Origin: Marinagarivorans cellulosilyticus
GTDB lineage: Bacteria > Pseudomonadota > Gammaproteobacteria > Pseudomonadales > Cellvibrionaceae
Direction: 5' to 3'
Assembly (NCBI RefSeq): GCF_021655555.1
Contig: NZ_AP023086.1
Coordinates: 1 to 64,000 of the forward strand
DNA: 64,000 bases
Shown: positions 54,528-62,127 of the stretch, one piece after another
Layout: the number at the start of each line of letters is the position of its first letter
Position numbering within the stretch: the stretch's first letter is position 1
The notes under the pieces: model-generated
What the model saw: only the letters and a program-made list of their open reading frames with translations
What the model was told of the DNA's origin: nothing
Databases searched by the model: none
Translations under genes and position numbers: made by a program

Positions 54528-55073
54528 TTAGCTCCACTTGATCGAGCAACCCATGCTCGCGGTTTGATGTTCGGGGCCTTTTCTGGTTTGCGAAATTTGT
54601 TTCATTGCGTTGACCAGCTCTTTAGTACGATTGCTTGGATTACCCATAGCTGCATCATCAATACGGCCTCGATATTGCAGCTCCCCATATTTGTTAAAGC
54701 CAAAAAAGTCAGGGGTGCAAACAGCATTGTAAGCACGTCCTACCGATTGATCTTCATCGACTAAGTAAGGGAAAGTAAACCCTTTTTCTTTCGCATAGCG
54801 TTTCATAAAGGGTGGACTATCAATTTCAACATAGCGGTAATCATTGGACATGACGGCCAGTACATTGATACCTTGTGCCTGAAGCTCTTTGACATCATCA
54901 ACAAATCGATCTGCTATAGCTTGCACATAAGGACAGTGATTACAAATAAACGCAATCAACAAGCCTTTGTCACCGAGTTGTTCAGATAGGGTGTAACTGT
55001 TGTCATCTGGGTCTTTAAGTGTGAAATCGGGTGCTTTCCACCCGAAGTCACAAATAGGTGTATTCAGTAACAT
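54528..55073 (-). CDS. Redoxin (AhpC/TSA-like, thioredoxin fold)
   Basis: This is a thioredoxin-fold oxidoreductase. The 181-residue protein has LNTPICDFGWKAPDFTLKD at the start and the active-site region GLLIAFICNHCPYVQAIADR with a CxxC (CNHC) near residue 45, then YNAVCTPDFFGFNKYGELQY. This pattern is typical of single-domain redoxins related to AhpC/TlpA. Its short distance to the GST gene suggests a common transcript in the detoxification cluster. Confidence 0.87.
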   Translation of the reverse strand: MLLNTPICDFGWKAPDFTLKDPDDNSYTLSEQLGDKGLLIAFICNHCPYVQAIADRFVDDVKELQAQGINVLAVMSNDYRYVEIDSPPFMKRYAKEKGFTFPYLVDEDQSVGRAYNAVCTPDFFGFNKYGELQYRGRIDDAAMGNPSNRTKELVNAMKQISQTRKGPEHQTASMGCSIKWS

Positions 55074-55097
55074 GATTTCATTCCTCTTTAATTAAAA

Positions 55098-55832
55098 TTA
55101 CTGAACAATTTCCAACACGTTTTGAGCATAAGGTCGATAGACTTCTGCTACTTGTTGGGCCATAGGATCGGGATAAACAAAGAAATCCCCTGACTTAAGT
55201 GCTGCAAGAACACCGTCAGCAACCAGACTTGGTGGTGGCGCACCATCACCCATACCGGCAGAGTCAGCCATACCGGTTTTAAGTGGGCCTGCAATAACAC
55301 TGATAACTTGAGTGCCTTGCTCTGTCCATGCTTCTCGTAAACCTTGTGTCACTGAATATGCAGCTGCTTTAGAGGCTGAATACCCCGTGAACGGTAAAAA
55401 GTTTTTGATGGACGCCAGTGAGTTCATTTGTACAAAAGCACCGCCACCATTATTTTTTAGAATAGGGCCAAAGGCTTGTGCAAGGTTGATAAGTGGATAT
55501 ACATTCCCTTCCATTTGTATTTTTAATCCTTCAAGCGCATTGTCATCCAGAGGTGAAGACAAGTGCACAACCCCTGCATTGGAAACGACCAGATTTACGT
55601 CCGTCGCAACGTCAACAGCTTTATCAATTGTTTCTTTGCGTGAAAGGTCAAATTCAACGGGTACAATACGATCTCCGTATTTTTCCTGTAGTGCTTCCAG
55701 GGATGAAAGGTTACGAACAGCCGTGTAGACCTTTTTAGCTCCAGCGTCTAACAAGCCCTCAGTGATGGCTTTGCCAACACCTCTGTTAGCGCCGGTAATC
55801 AATGCAATAATGTTGTTTGTTTCAATAGTCAT
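55098..55832 (-). CDS. Short-chain dehydrogenase/reductase
   Basis: This NAD(P)-dependent oxidoreductase probably reduces carbonyl compounds. The 244 residues show the cofactor motif ALITGANRGVGKAITEGLL, the NAG motif VVSNAGVVHL and the catalytic YSASK near residue 152 preceded by Ser in FVQMNSLAS. The substrate is unknown; the neighbours suggest reactive carbonyls or dehalogenation products. Confidence 0.92.
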   Translation of the reverse strand: MTIETNNIIALITGANRGVGKAITEGLLDAGAKKVYTAVRNLSSLEALQEKYGDRIVPVEFDLSRKETIDKAVDVATDVNLVVSNAGVVHLSSPLDDNALEGLKIQMEGNVYPLINLAQAFGPILKNNGGGAFVQMNSLASIKNFLPFTGYSASKAAAYSVTQGLREAWTEQGTQVISVIAGPLKTGMADSAGMGDGAPPPSLVADGVLAALKSGDFFVYPDPMAQQVAEVYRPYAQNVLEIVQ

Positions 55833-55945
55833 TTTTCGTTCCTCTATAAAAGGGTTATCTTAAATAGTTAAGTGAATGGATAGGCTCGAACACATATTTC
55901 ATCGTAAAAACAGGCGCGAGCCGAAAATATCCAAGACATCATTTG

Positions 55946-56950
55946 TTACTTGTCCAAACGACGATACCAGTCAGCAATAGCCCGTCCGATAGCGAAGGGT
56001 TGATCTTCCTGTACATAATGAAGGCCATGTCCGATATAGACGGTCTCGATATTCTTTGCGCGTTTCGTCCAGTAATCCGCCGCTTCCGGTGTATTCAGAG
56101 CACCTGGTGTTGCATAAAGAAATAACCAAGGCGTATTAGTGCGTTCTAACCAGGCGTTATAGTTTGTCACAATATCGTGAGTGGCTTGCGGCACTTTGCC
56201 GATAGGCATTTCATTGGGCCATTGATTAACCTGAATCCGTGATTTCTCTGTTCTGAAGGGAGCGCGATAAACATCATGGGCTTCTTTCGCTAGTGGGCGA
56301 ACGATAAAACCGGGCAATGCACCTTCGACAAAATAGTTATCTTCGATAAGCAATTTACGGCCTTTCTTTGGATCCCGAACAGTACGGAAGAAATTTCCTA
56401 AATCAGCAGGCATAGCGTCATAACTTGTCGCAGGAATCAATGGCGCAATGATCGATTCCATTGTCACAATCGCTTTTACATTGCCTGGATTTTGTGCCGC
56501 GTAATGCAACCCCAACCCAGAACCCCAATCGTGAACCACCAGCGTAATATTTTTCAGCTTTAGTTTTTTAACAAAGGCTTCAAAATATCGGTAGTGATCA
56601 CCAAAGGTATAATCAAGATCTGGCTGATCGGATTTTCCAAAACCGATATTGTCGGGCGCAATCAAGCGGCCTTTACCTTCCATAAACGGCATGATGTTAC
56701 GCCACAAATAAGAAGAGGTCGGTTGGCCATGCAAGAAAAGAATGGGATCGCCCTTGCCGTGATCAACATAAGCTATTTTAGAACCCAGAATGTTAGTGAA
56801 CTTGTGCTCATACTTAAATTCAGATGAAACTTCTAAAGGTGGTACTTTAAAACCTTCATACGGATTTGTTTCTTGAGCGTGTATTGCTGTTGTTGAAACG
56901 GCAATAGCTGCTACGGTAACTACTGATTTTTTTAAAAGTGAAAGTAACAT
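55946..56950 (-). CDS. Exported alpha/beta hydrolase, haloalkane dehalogenase-like
   Basis: A signal peptide (VVTVAAIAVSTTAIHA, about 10-25) indicates a periplasmic enzyme. The fold matches haloalkane dehalogenases: LFLHGQPTSSYLWRNIMPFM near residue 72, the nucleophile in VVHDWGSGLGLHYA (Asp near 138, with the adjacent Trp that helps bind halide), and the catalytic His in GHGLHYVQEDQP near 313. The usual halide-binding Asn in HGNPTSS is Gln here (HGQPTSS), so halide handling may differ or the enzyme may be an ester or epoxide hydrolase. Confidence 0.85.
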   Translation of the reverse strand: MLLSLLKKSVVTVAAIAVSTTAIHAQETNPYEGFKVPPLEVSSEFKYEHKFTNILGSKIAYVDHGKGDPILFLHGQPTSSYLWRNIMPFMEGKGRLIAPDNIGFGKSDQPDLDYTFGDHYRYFEAFVKKLKLKNITLVVHDWGSGLGLHYAAQNPGNVKAIVTMESIIAPLIPATSYDAMPADLGNFFRTVRDPKKGRKLLIEDNYFVEGALPGFIVRPLAKEAHDVYRAPFRTEKSRIQVNQWPNEMPIGKVPQATHDIVTNYNAWLERTNTPWLFLYATPGALNTPEAADYWTKRAKNIETVYIGHGLHYVQEDQPFAIGRAIADWYRRLDK

Positions 56951-57042
56951 GAGTTTGCTTCTCCTCTAGTTAATCTGCTTGGCCACAGAGCATGTTATTA
57001 ATTTGAAAAATGCGTCATAGCCATGCATCGTTGAGTTAATGA

Positions 57043-57609
57043 TTAAGCTGCGTTTTCGCTTTTTGGCGACCATGCATTCGGTGCAAAAGCGGCATCGACA
57101 GTCGTTTCCGCCACATGATTGGTGTAGTTGGACATGACTTTGAGACTTGTACCCAGAATTACTTCAAGTACATTTTGCTGTGTATAGCCCGCATCAAGAA
57201 AAGCGTTCACTTGAGCTTCTGTTGGCCAGCCTCGGCTTTCATTAATTACCGCAGCAAAGGTGCGTAGCGCTTCGAGTTTTGCATCGGCAATGGGTGTGTT
57301 GTTACGCAGTGCTTCAATCACATCGGCTTTAACGCCTGCCATTTGGGAAATAGATGTATGAGCCGCCATACAGTAAATGCAACCGTTTAATCGGTTGTTG
57401 GTCATTAAAATTATTTGACGTTCGGTTTCAGAAAGGTTGGTTTTGTCGAAAATGCCTGCGAGTGACATATAGCCCTCAAGTAAGGCGGGAGATTCGGCCA
57501 TTGTTCCGAGTAGATTAGGGACAAAGCTGTACGCATTCTTGGCGTCCTGTAGATATTGCTTTGAGGCTTCAGGTGCAGATTCAATAGTATGTGTTGTGAA
57601 AGAGGTCAT
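57043..57609 (-). CDS. Carboxymuconolactone decarboxylase / AhpD-like protein
   Basis: This is an AhpD-fold protein with the redox motif CIYCMAAHTSISQMAG (Cys near 77 and 80, His after), used in peroxidase-linked thiol chemistry. The 188 residues are typical. It is the promoter-proximal gene of the cluster, with three TetR-type operator palindromes directly upstream. It could supply electrons to the redoxin encoded downstream; this is an inference. Confidence 0.9.
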   Translation of the reverse strand: MTSFTTHTIESAPEASKQYLQDAKNAYSFVPNLLGTMAESPALLEGYMSLAGIFDKTNLSETERQIILMTNNRLNGCIYCMAAHTSISQMAGVKADVIEALRNNTPIADAKLEALRTFAAVINESRGWPTEAQVNAFLDAGYTQQNVLEVILGTSLKVMSNYTNHVAETTVDAAFAPNAWSPKSENAA

Positions 57610-57640
57610 CAGTTGTTCTCCAAAAGTTAGCGGTTAAGTG

Positions 57641-57660
57641 TTTAAACCAATTGGTACAAA
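57641..57660. promoter_or_regulatory. TetR-type operator 1
   Basis: Core ACCAATTGGT (57646-57655) is a perfect 10-bp palindrome flanked by TTTAA and ACAAA. It lies 32 bp upstream of the AhpD-like start. Confidence 0.75.
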
Positions 57661-57700
57661 CAGGGATCAAAAAAATGGCAGATCTCGCTGCCTTTGTTTG

Positions 57701-57720
57701 ACTGTACCGATTGGTATAAA
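57701..57720. promoter_or_regulatory. TetR-type operator 2
   Basis: Core ACCGATTGGT (57706-57715) with flanks GT and ATAAA matches operator 1 at nine of ten core positions. Confidence 0.72.
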
Positions 57721-57734
57721 CAAATATTAGATTG

Positions 57735-57754
57735 TTTATACCGATAGGTCAATA
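57735..57754. promoter_or_regulatory. TetR-type operator 3 (weaker)
   Basis: Core ACCGATAGGT (57740-57749) preceded by TTTAT. It departs from the palindrome at two positions, so it may be a lower-affinity site. Confidence 0.6.
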
Positions 57755-57974
57755 CAATTTTTAAATTAAATTTTGTTTAAGATAATTATCTAATTAAATC
57801 AATGGGATAGATTTAACTAAAAGCCAATATTTGGTGGGCAAACTTATGATTTTACCCATGAAAAGCTGTAGCAGATGATGGAGCAGATACCTTTTAATGG
57901 CTCTAATGGGGGGGAATGAAGGTCATCGGTTTGAAGAGGTATCCATACCTTTTTGAATATATAGAAAGTGCAGC

Positions 57975-58571
57975 TTATTGAATAAGGCCGATAGCTTGCG
58001 TTTTGATCGCTGAGAGACTGTTTTGGTCGAATACACCCCTCGCAAGTACGCGAAGACCAACGAGAAGCGTTAAAAGTCCTTTAGCGTCCACTTCTGGATC
58101 GACATGTTCAGGGATAGCGCCTGTTTGAATGCCTAAAGTAATTTGTTGTTCAAAAAAAGATTCTGTGTCCTTTAGTCCTTTTTTAACTGCCTTCTCAATA
58201 TCGCTATCATGATTAGGTAAATCCAAAGCGGTATTCACCAAAAAGCAGCCTTTTTTGTCTTTGTCTGTCAGACTTTGCTCTATCAACGCATCAAAAAGTT
58301 TGTTAATCGCCGATACAGGATCTTTCAATGATGCTAATTCAGCAAGGGTATCGCGACGCTGTTCACGCTCGTATTTCAACAAGCTTTGCATAAAGATTTT
58401 TTTCTTGCTGCCAAATGCATTATAGAAACTCCCTTTATTGATACCAATGGCTTTAAGTAAATCAGCAAGAGATGTGGCCTCATACCCTTTCGCCCAGAAT
58501 ACGTCAGTCGCACGATCTATGGCATCATCGAGATCAAAGGTTTTTTCCCAAGGCACGTTTAAATACTCCAA
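57975..58571 (-). CDS. TetR/AcrR-family repressor
   Basis: This dimeric repressor has an N-terminal helix-turn-helix (DLLKAIGINKGSFYNAFGSK, about 42-61) and a helical ligand-binding domain (about 75-198). The cysteine in KGCFLVNTAL is a feature of the group related to NemR/AcuR-type electrophile sensors, but redox control is a guess. An operator palindrome identical in core to the one before the AhpD-like gene precedes tetR itself, implying autoregulation and control of the downstream cluster. Confidence 0.9.
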   Translation of the reverse strand: MEYLNVPWEKTFDLDDAIDRATDVFWAKGYEATSLADLLKAIGINKGSFYNAFGSKKKIFMQSLLKYEREQRRDTLAELASLKDPVSAINKLFDALIEQSLTDKDKKGCFLVNTALDLPNHDSDIEKAVKKGLKDTESFFEQQITLGIQTGAIPEHVDPEVDAKGLLTLLVGLRVLARGVFDQNSLSAIKTQAIGLIQ

Positions 58572-58592
58572 CAGTTAATAGACAGTTAACAG

Positions 58593-58612
58593 TTTATACC
58601 AATTGGTACAAA
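58593..58612. promoter_or_regulatory. TetR-type operator 4 (autoregulatory)
   Basis: Core ACCAATTGGT (58598-58607) with flanks TTTAT and ACAAA. It lies 22 bp upstream of the tetR start and has the same core as operator 1. Confidence 0.75.
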
Positions 58613-58805
58613 TGTCAATGCAATACTGTCGTGCGGTTTTAAGTCCCATTCTCGAACAGGAATTGAATGGTACGCAGGTTTTCCTTACAATAGCTGTGCC
58701 GGAATTACCCCTGGCACAACCCAGCACTCACTGCGACTGAAGTTCCCTAACATATTGCTTTAATTAGGAATACTGTGTCCGGCCCCGGGCACCACTATTT
58801 CAAAC

Positions 58806-58950
58806 TACCCCTGTAATTTGCCATCTGATTTGGTTTCTTCGTAGCGCTTAGATTTGGACTTGACCGCAATTTGCTCCTGCAATTTTGGTATACACGCCGT
58901 CGTGGCGATAAACCGTTCAAGTGACTCGCGCATCCATGTGCTCGGCCCTG
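58806..58950 (-). pseudogene. Unidentified gene fragment
   Basis: On the minus strand a frame reads STWMRESLERFIATTACIPK, then LQEQIAVKSKSKRYEETKSD and stops at about 58806. It looks like the C-terminal end of a real protein but is interrupted by a stop upstream, and I do not recognise the family. It lies in debris between tetR and the group II intron remnant, near two similar short patches (TGTGCCGG at about 58695 and TGTGTCCGG at about 58773). Confidence 0.3.
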
Positions 58951-59183
58951 CGGGCTAGCCTTGAAAGCGGCTATCTAAATCTGCTCCAGACAGATTTTTC
59001 CGGCCCCTTCTTGGTTATAAAATAATCCCTCCGTCCCCTTTTACTCAGACAATATGTTTTTTCAGTGGCCAACGCATATTGCTTTAAACGAATGACCTCG
59101 CGGACCCGTTTCATTTACAAGTTGGCCCTGAAAAGAATAACCTTATTCGCTTCAGCCGGTTTTCACCCACGTTAAAGAACAAC

Positions 59184-59732
59184 TTTACCTTTCTGAGTTA
59201 CGAGTTTCTCTGGCGCTATGACAAGGCCGGTAAGCCTCATGTATTTAGACGAACCTCACGAAAACGGCTACAATCAGTCAAAAATGCGTTGAGTGACTTT
59301 ATCAAGATGAATCGGCATAAACGAACGCCGGTACTTCTAGAGAAGCTTACTCAAAAGCTAGGGGAGGCACTACAACTATTTTGGTTTGGTGGGTAATAAT
59401 GGCGATGTGTATGCGGTTTACTTTTACGTGGTGGGTAAGCTGTATAAGTGGCTGGCACTGCGTTTTCGCATCCTGCGATTGCAGTATTAGTGCATCCATG
59501 CACGTCATCGACGCAGTGGTCGCAAGAGTGTAACGTGGGCAAGACTCAAGCGTGTGACGGCCTATCGGAATTCTCCAAAACCGGTATGTAAAGCAATACC
59601 GAGGAATAGGGTATGTTGGTAAGTAGGATGAATGTTTTGCACTGCGAGAGCGAGTACGACCGAGGAGTCGGATGCGGGAAAACAGCACGTCCCGAATAAT
59701 TACGGACACCCATAATACAAAAATTAGGGCTA
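59184..59732 (+). mobile_element. Decayed group II intron: maturase C-terminus plus domain V
   Basis: The frame FTFLSYEFLWRYDKAGKPHV, then RRTSRKRLQSVKNAL and LLEKLTQKLGEALQLFWFGG resembles the reverse transcriptase/maturase thumb-X domain; after a frameshift near 59390 it continues GNNGDVYAVYFYVVGKLYKW and, in another frame, RRSGRKSVTWARLKRVTAYR, the RRSQRKS-like end of such proteins. A domain V-like RNA follows. The 5' intron half and most of the protein are missing, so it is inactive. It ends about 30 bp before the third cytochrome/malectin tail. Confidence 0.78.
59664..59695 (+). ncRNA. Group II intron domain V-like hairpin (degenerate)
   Basis: GAGTCGGATGCGGGAAAA then CAGCACGTCCCG matches the bacterial domain V layout (GAGC-CGGATGC, GAAA-type loop, GCACGTCCGG). 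The catalytic triad position reads AGT rather than AGC, in line with decay. Confidence 0.68.
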
Positions 59733-59762
59733 TACCTTTTTGCCTACCACAGCCAACTACCA

Positions 59763-59819
59763 AGCCCTAATCAAATACCAACGAGCAATTTGGATCAAAT
59801 CTGTATCGGCTGTGACTAA
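59763..59819 (+). pseudogene. Third cytochrome/malectin family 3' tail
   Basis: Reading frame SPNQIPTSNLDQICIGCD followed by TAA matches the C-terminus of copy 2 (SPNQIPSGSFDQISIGCE), including the same lack of the 24-residue block found in copy 1. It is clearly more diverged than copies 1 and 2 are from each other. The following 100 bp, including both terminator hairpins, also match the 3' flank of copy 2. Confidence 0.82.
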
Positions 59820-59823
59820 GTTT

Positions 59824-59882
59824 ATTGCTCTCTAGGGGGAGCAATCGTTAAACAATAAAAAGAGCCCTTTAGGCTCTTTTTA
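59824..59882 (+). terminator. Double hairpin terminator after the third remnant
   Basis: ATTGCTC with GAGCAAT (59824-59845), then AGAGCC with GGCTCT (59861-59877) and T residues. Same order and spacing as 50045-50107. Confidence 0.8.
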
Positions 59883-59911
59883 TTGTGCGCAGTTTACTGG
59901 TTAAGCATCTC

Positions 59912-59965
59912 AAAAAAACTCCAAAAACGCCTGCCGCACGACTTCTAACGAATCACTCGGGAAGG
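59912..59965 (-). pseudogene. Methyltransferase-like 3' remnant
   Basis: On the minus strand the frame PSDSLEVVRQAFLEFF followed by TGA matches the C-terminus of the methyltransferase at 62128 (NPLEVVRGAFLEYLLK). Only about the last 17 codons are recognisable. It lies directly downstream of a terminator of the same design as that beside the intact gene. Confidence 0.7.
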
Positions 59966-60040
59966 CGGAGTTTACAAGCTTATAACGAATAGTAATGAGC
60001 AGATCATCGTGCTTAACAAAAGCAAGGAAGGGTCAGCCTT

Positions 60041-61081
60041 TTAGTGGACTAACCACCCCAATGACTCCAGCTGCTGCCAGGCGGCATTAACATGGGGTTG
60101 TTTCATTAACTGCTTTTTACGAGGGTTCCAGGACTGTACTTTGGCTAAGGCTTCGTCAGTATTGGTAGCATCCTCACGGGTAGCGACCCAATGCACGCTG
60201 GCGAGTAGTTCCATCCCAAAAGGCGACTGGTAGCCTTCAATCAAATCAGCGACTCTACGGGTTCGCTCAATAATTTGCGACTCAGAACTACCCAAGAAAC
60301 GCTTCGCTTCGCGCAGAGCGTTTTCATCCGGTGTAATTTCGGACTCAACAACACCATCACCAACCCCGTGAATATAGTGGCCATCCATTCTATCCAGTGC
60401 ATGGCGCAGGTTGTCCGCGTAGGGGCCAAACTTATGTTTAACAAACGGCAGCTGAAGGTTTTCACCGGCTTCTTGTAAAAAGTAAGCTAGCTTCTGAACC
60501 TCAATTTTAGATAGCCCATAGTTACGTGCTTGGTAGGTTTCAAGCAGTGCCAATATGGCCGCTCGTCCGGGTGTCATTTTAGGTGTTGAAGTATTCACCT
60601 CTAAATGTGTAGGGGCTGTATTGTTTTGAGGCTCAAACAGCCTAACTTCAATATCAGGCTCTTCAGCAAACGCTTGCTCAATCAGTGGTCGAACGTCCCG
60701 CCATGCCAAGCCACCGTTACCACAACCCAGCGGCGGCATGGCGATTGAACGAATGGGGTGCTCTTGTATAGCTTTAAGTAGATCTTCCAGGCCTGATTGG
60801 ATGTCCTCAACCTTAGATGGGCTGCGCCAATGCCCTTTAGTGGGGAAGTTGATAATAAAACGTGGGGTGGCAAGGCTACCTAAATCATGAACAAACATGG
60901 AGCCAAGCTTCACTTGTCCAGCTTTACAGGCCGCTACATAGGCTTTGAAATTGGCAGGCCACTTCTTTTTAAACTGCAGGGCAATGCCTTTGCCCATCAC
61001 ACCGACACAGTTAACCGTATTGATGATGGCATCAACATCTTGTTGCTTGAGTAAATCACCACTGGTCGAAACTATCGTCAT
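60041..61081 (-). CDS. darG: DarG-like DNA ADP-ribosylglycohydrolase antitoxin
   Basis: DarG removes the ADP-ribose that DarT places on thymidine in DNA and also binds the toxin. The 346 residues begin with a macrodomain (about 1-155): GDLLKQQDVDAIINTVNCVG, VMGKGIALQFKKKWP with the catalytic Lys region, NFPTKGHWRSPSKVEDI and PPLGCGNGGLAW. The C-terminal half (about 165-346, LSKIEVQKLAYFLQEAGENL) is the toxin-binding part typical of DarG. It lies 104 bp downstream of darT on the same strand. Confidence 0.93.
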   Translation of the reverse strand: MTIVSTSGDLLKQQDVDAIINTVNCVGVMGKGIALQFKKKWPANFKAYVAACKAGQVKLGSMFVHDLGSLATPRFIINFPTKGHWRSPSKVEDIQSGLEDLLKAIQEHPIRSIAMPPLGCGNGGLAWRDVRPLIEQAFAEEPDIEVRLFEPQNNTAPTHLEVNTSTPKMTPGRAAILALLETYQARNYGLSKIEVQKLAYFLQEAGENLQLPFVKHKFGPYADNLRHALDRMDGHYIHGVGDGVVESEITPDENALREAKRFLGSSESQIIERTRRVADLIEGYQSPFGMELLASVHWVATREDATNTDEALAKVQSWNPRKKQLMKQPHVNAAWQQLESLGWLVH

Positions 61082-61185
61082 CTTTGGCCTTCATATTAAT
61101 CAACAACCCGTAACAGGCGCTTCATTGTACCGCCGCTAATAAAAGATTCGAGCCCCTTTCATCATATTCGTGCTTTGGCTCTGGC

Positions 61186-61863
61186 TTAAAAATACCAATC
61201 AGGCATTACATCTACTGCTAGGTTGACGCCATGCTCGTTGGCCATTTGCTGCACAATGCTCGCTTTATGGTTATCTATCACCCCTAAGCGGGTAAACCAA
61301 CTAACCGGAACCGAATCTTTTATAAGGAATTCTGCTTGGCGCTTCTCTCGGCGGTCCAAGTACTTGGCTGGCTCATGGCGATCATGAAAGAACTTACAGA
61401 AGCCGTCTAGAGTTGGCGGCTCAGTGAGTAGCTCCCAATCAATGGCGTTCTTTAGCTGGTGTGGGTCGGTATAGGCAACGCTATAATTTTTTGTGGCATT
61501 GCGGTCATAAAACACAAACTCCGCCCCTTTTTGTACCACCTGCCGCACTAACAGCTCGAAATACACAATGTCGGCTTGGCGATAAGGGCAGCCAGCAACT
61601 TGTTTATGGTGAATGGCACTTAACATGGGTGAGCGTGGAGCAAAGTAGAAGGGCACATAATCGTGAATACCGCCCCCAGGAGGGTCGATAACGGCTTTGC
61701 CCGCCCGTGTGCCCTGCGCTCCTGCGTGGGCAATATTGTGGTAGCCCAACCCTTTAGTGTCAGAGAGCGTTTTGCAAAGTAATGCTGATTCGCTAAAAAT
61801 AGCGGCTAGATTATCTATCGCTGTTATATGAAATAAGCGAACGGGTACGGGCATAGCACACAT
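61186..61863 (-). CDS. darT: DarT-like ssDNA thymidine ADP-ribosyltransferase toxin
   Basis: DarT modifies thymidines in single-stranded DNA using NAD and blocks replication; in other bacteria DarTG systems defend against phage. The 225 residues show the family (DUF4433) blocks RLFHITAIDNLAAIFSESAL near 9-28, IHDYVPFYFAPRSPML near 66-81 and REKRQAEFLIKDSVP near 172 with the catalytic Glu. The ATG at 61863 has AGGA eight bases upstream. The pair looks intact. Confidence 0.93.
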   Translation of the reverse strand: MCAMPVPVRLFHITAIDNLAAIFSESALLCKTLSDTKGLGYHNIAHAGAQGTRAGKAVIDPPGGGIHDYVPFYFAPRSPMLSAIHHKQVAGCPYRQADIVYFELLVRQVVQKGAEFVFYDRNATKNYSVAYTDPHQLKNAIDWELLTEPPTLDGFCKFFHDRHEPAKYLDRREKRQAEFLIKDSVPVSWFTRLGVIDNHKASIVQQMANEHGVNLAVDVMPDWYF

Positions 61864-62079
61864 AGCTATTATCCTAAATCATTTACAGGGTTGGCCAACA
61901 ACACATTGACAGTCATCCTAGAGACCGCATCCATCATTAACAGCGGTGCTAGCGAATATCAAGCTCACAAATTTAGGGGCTAGGTGTTGCTCGTGAAAGA
62001 TAGCGGTTACTGCCGATGATCGAAGCCAAAAAAACCGAAAAAGATTCCGTCTTAGACTGTAATCAAGTCTCCTCGAACT

Positions 62080-62107
62080 AAAAAGAGCCACTACAGGCTC
62101 TTTTTTT
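62080..62107. terminator. Bidirectional terminator between darT and the methyltransferase
   Basis: AGAGCC-ACTACA-GGCTCT (62084-62101) with A residues before and T residues after, so it can act in both directions. On the minus strand it serves the methyltransferase gene that ends at 62128. Confidence 0.82.
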
Positions 62108-62127
62108 GTCCATTCGATATTGCAGTC

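Larger units (their letters stand above)
57610..57974. other. Operator-bearing promoter region, 365 bp
   Basis: No gene is seen. The first 150 bp upstream of the AhpD-like gene carry three operator palindromes; the rest is A/T-rich and featureless up to the tetR stop. Confidence 0.7.
58572..60040. other. Debris region without an intact gene, 1.47 kb
   Basis: It holds, in order: the autoregulatory operator, an unidentified gene fragment (minus), a decayed group II intron (plus), the third cytochrome/malectin tail (plus) with its terminator, and a methyltransferase 3' remnant (minus). Such layering of fragments marks a site of repeated insertion and decay. Confidence 0.75.

Noticed and set aside
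59347..59763. 138-codon minus-strand frame
   Set aside because: It is the antisense shadow of the decayed group II intron, whose plus-strand frames show family motifs.
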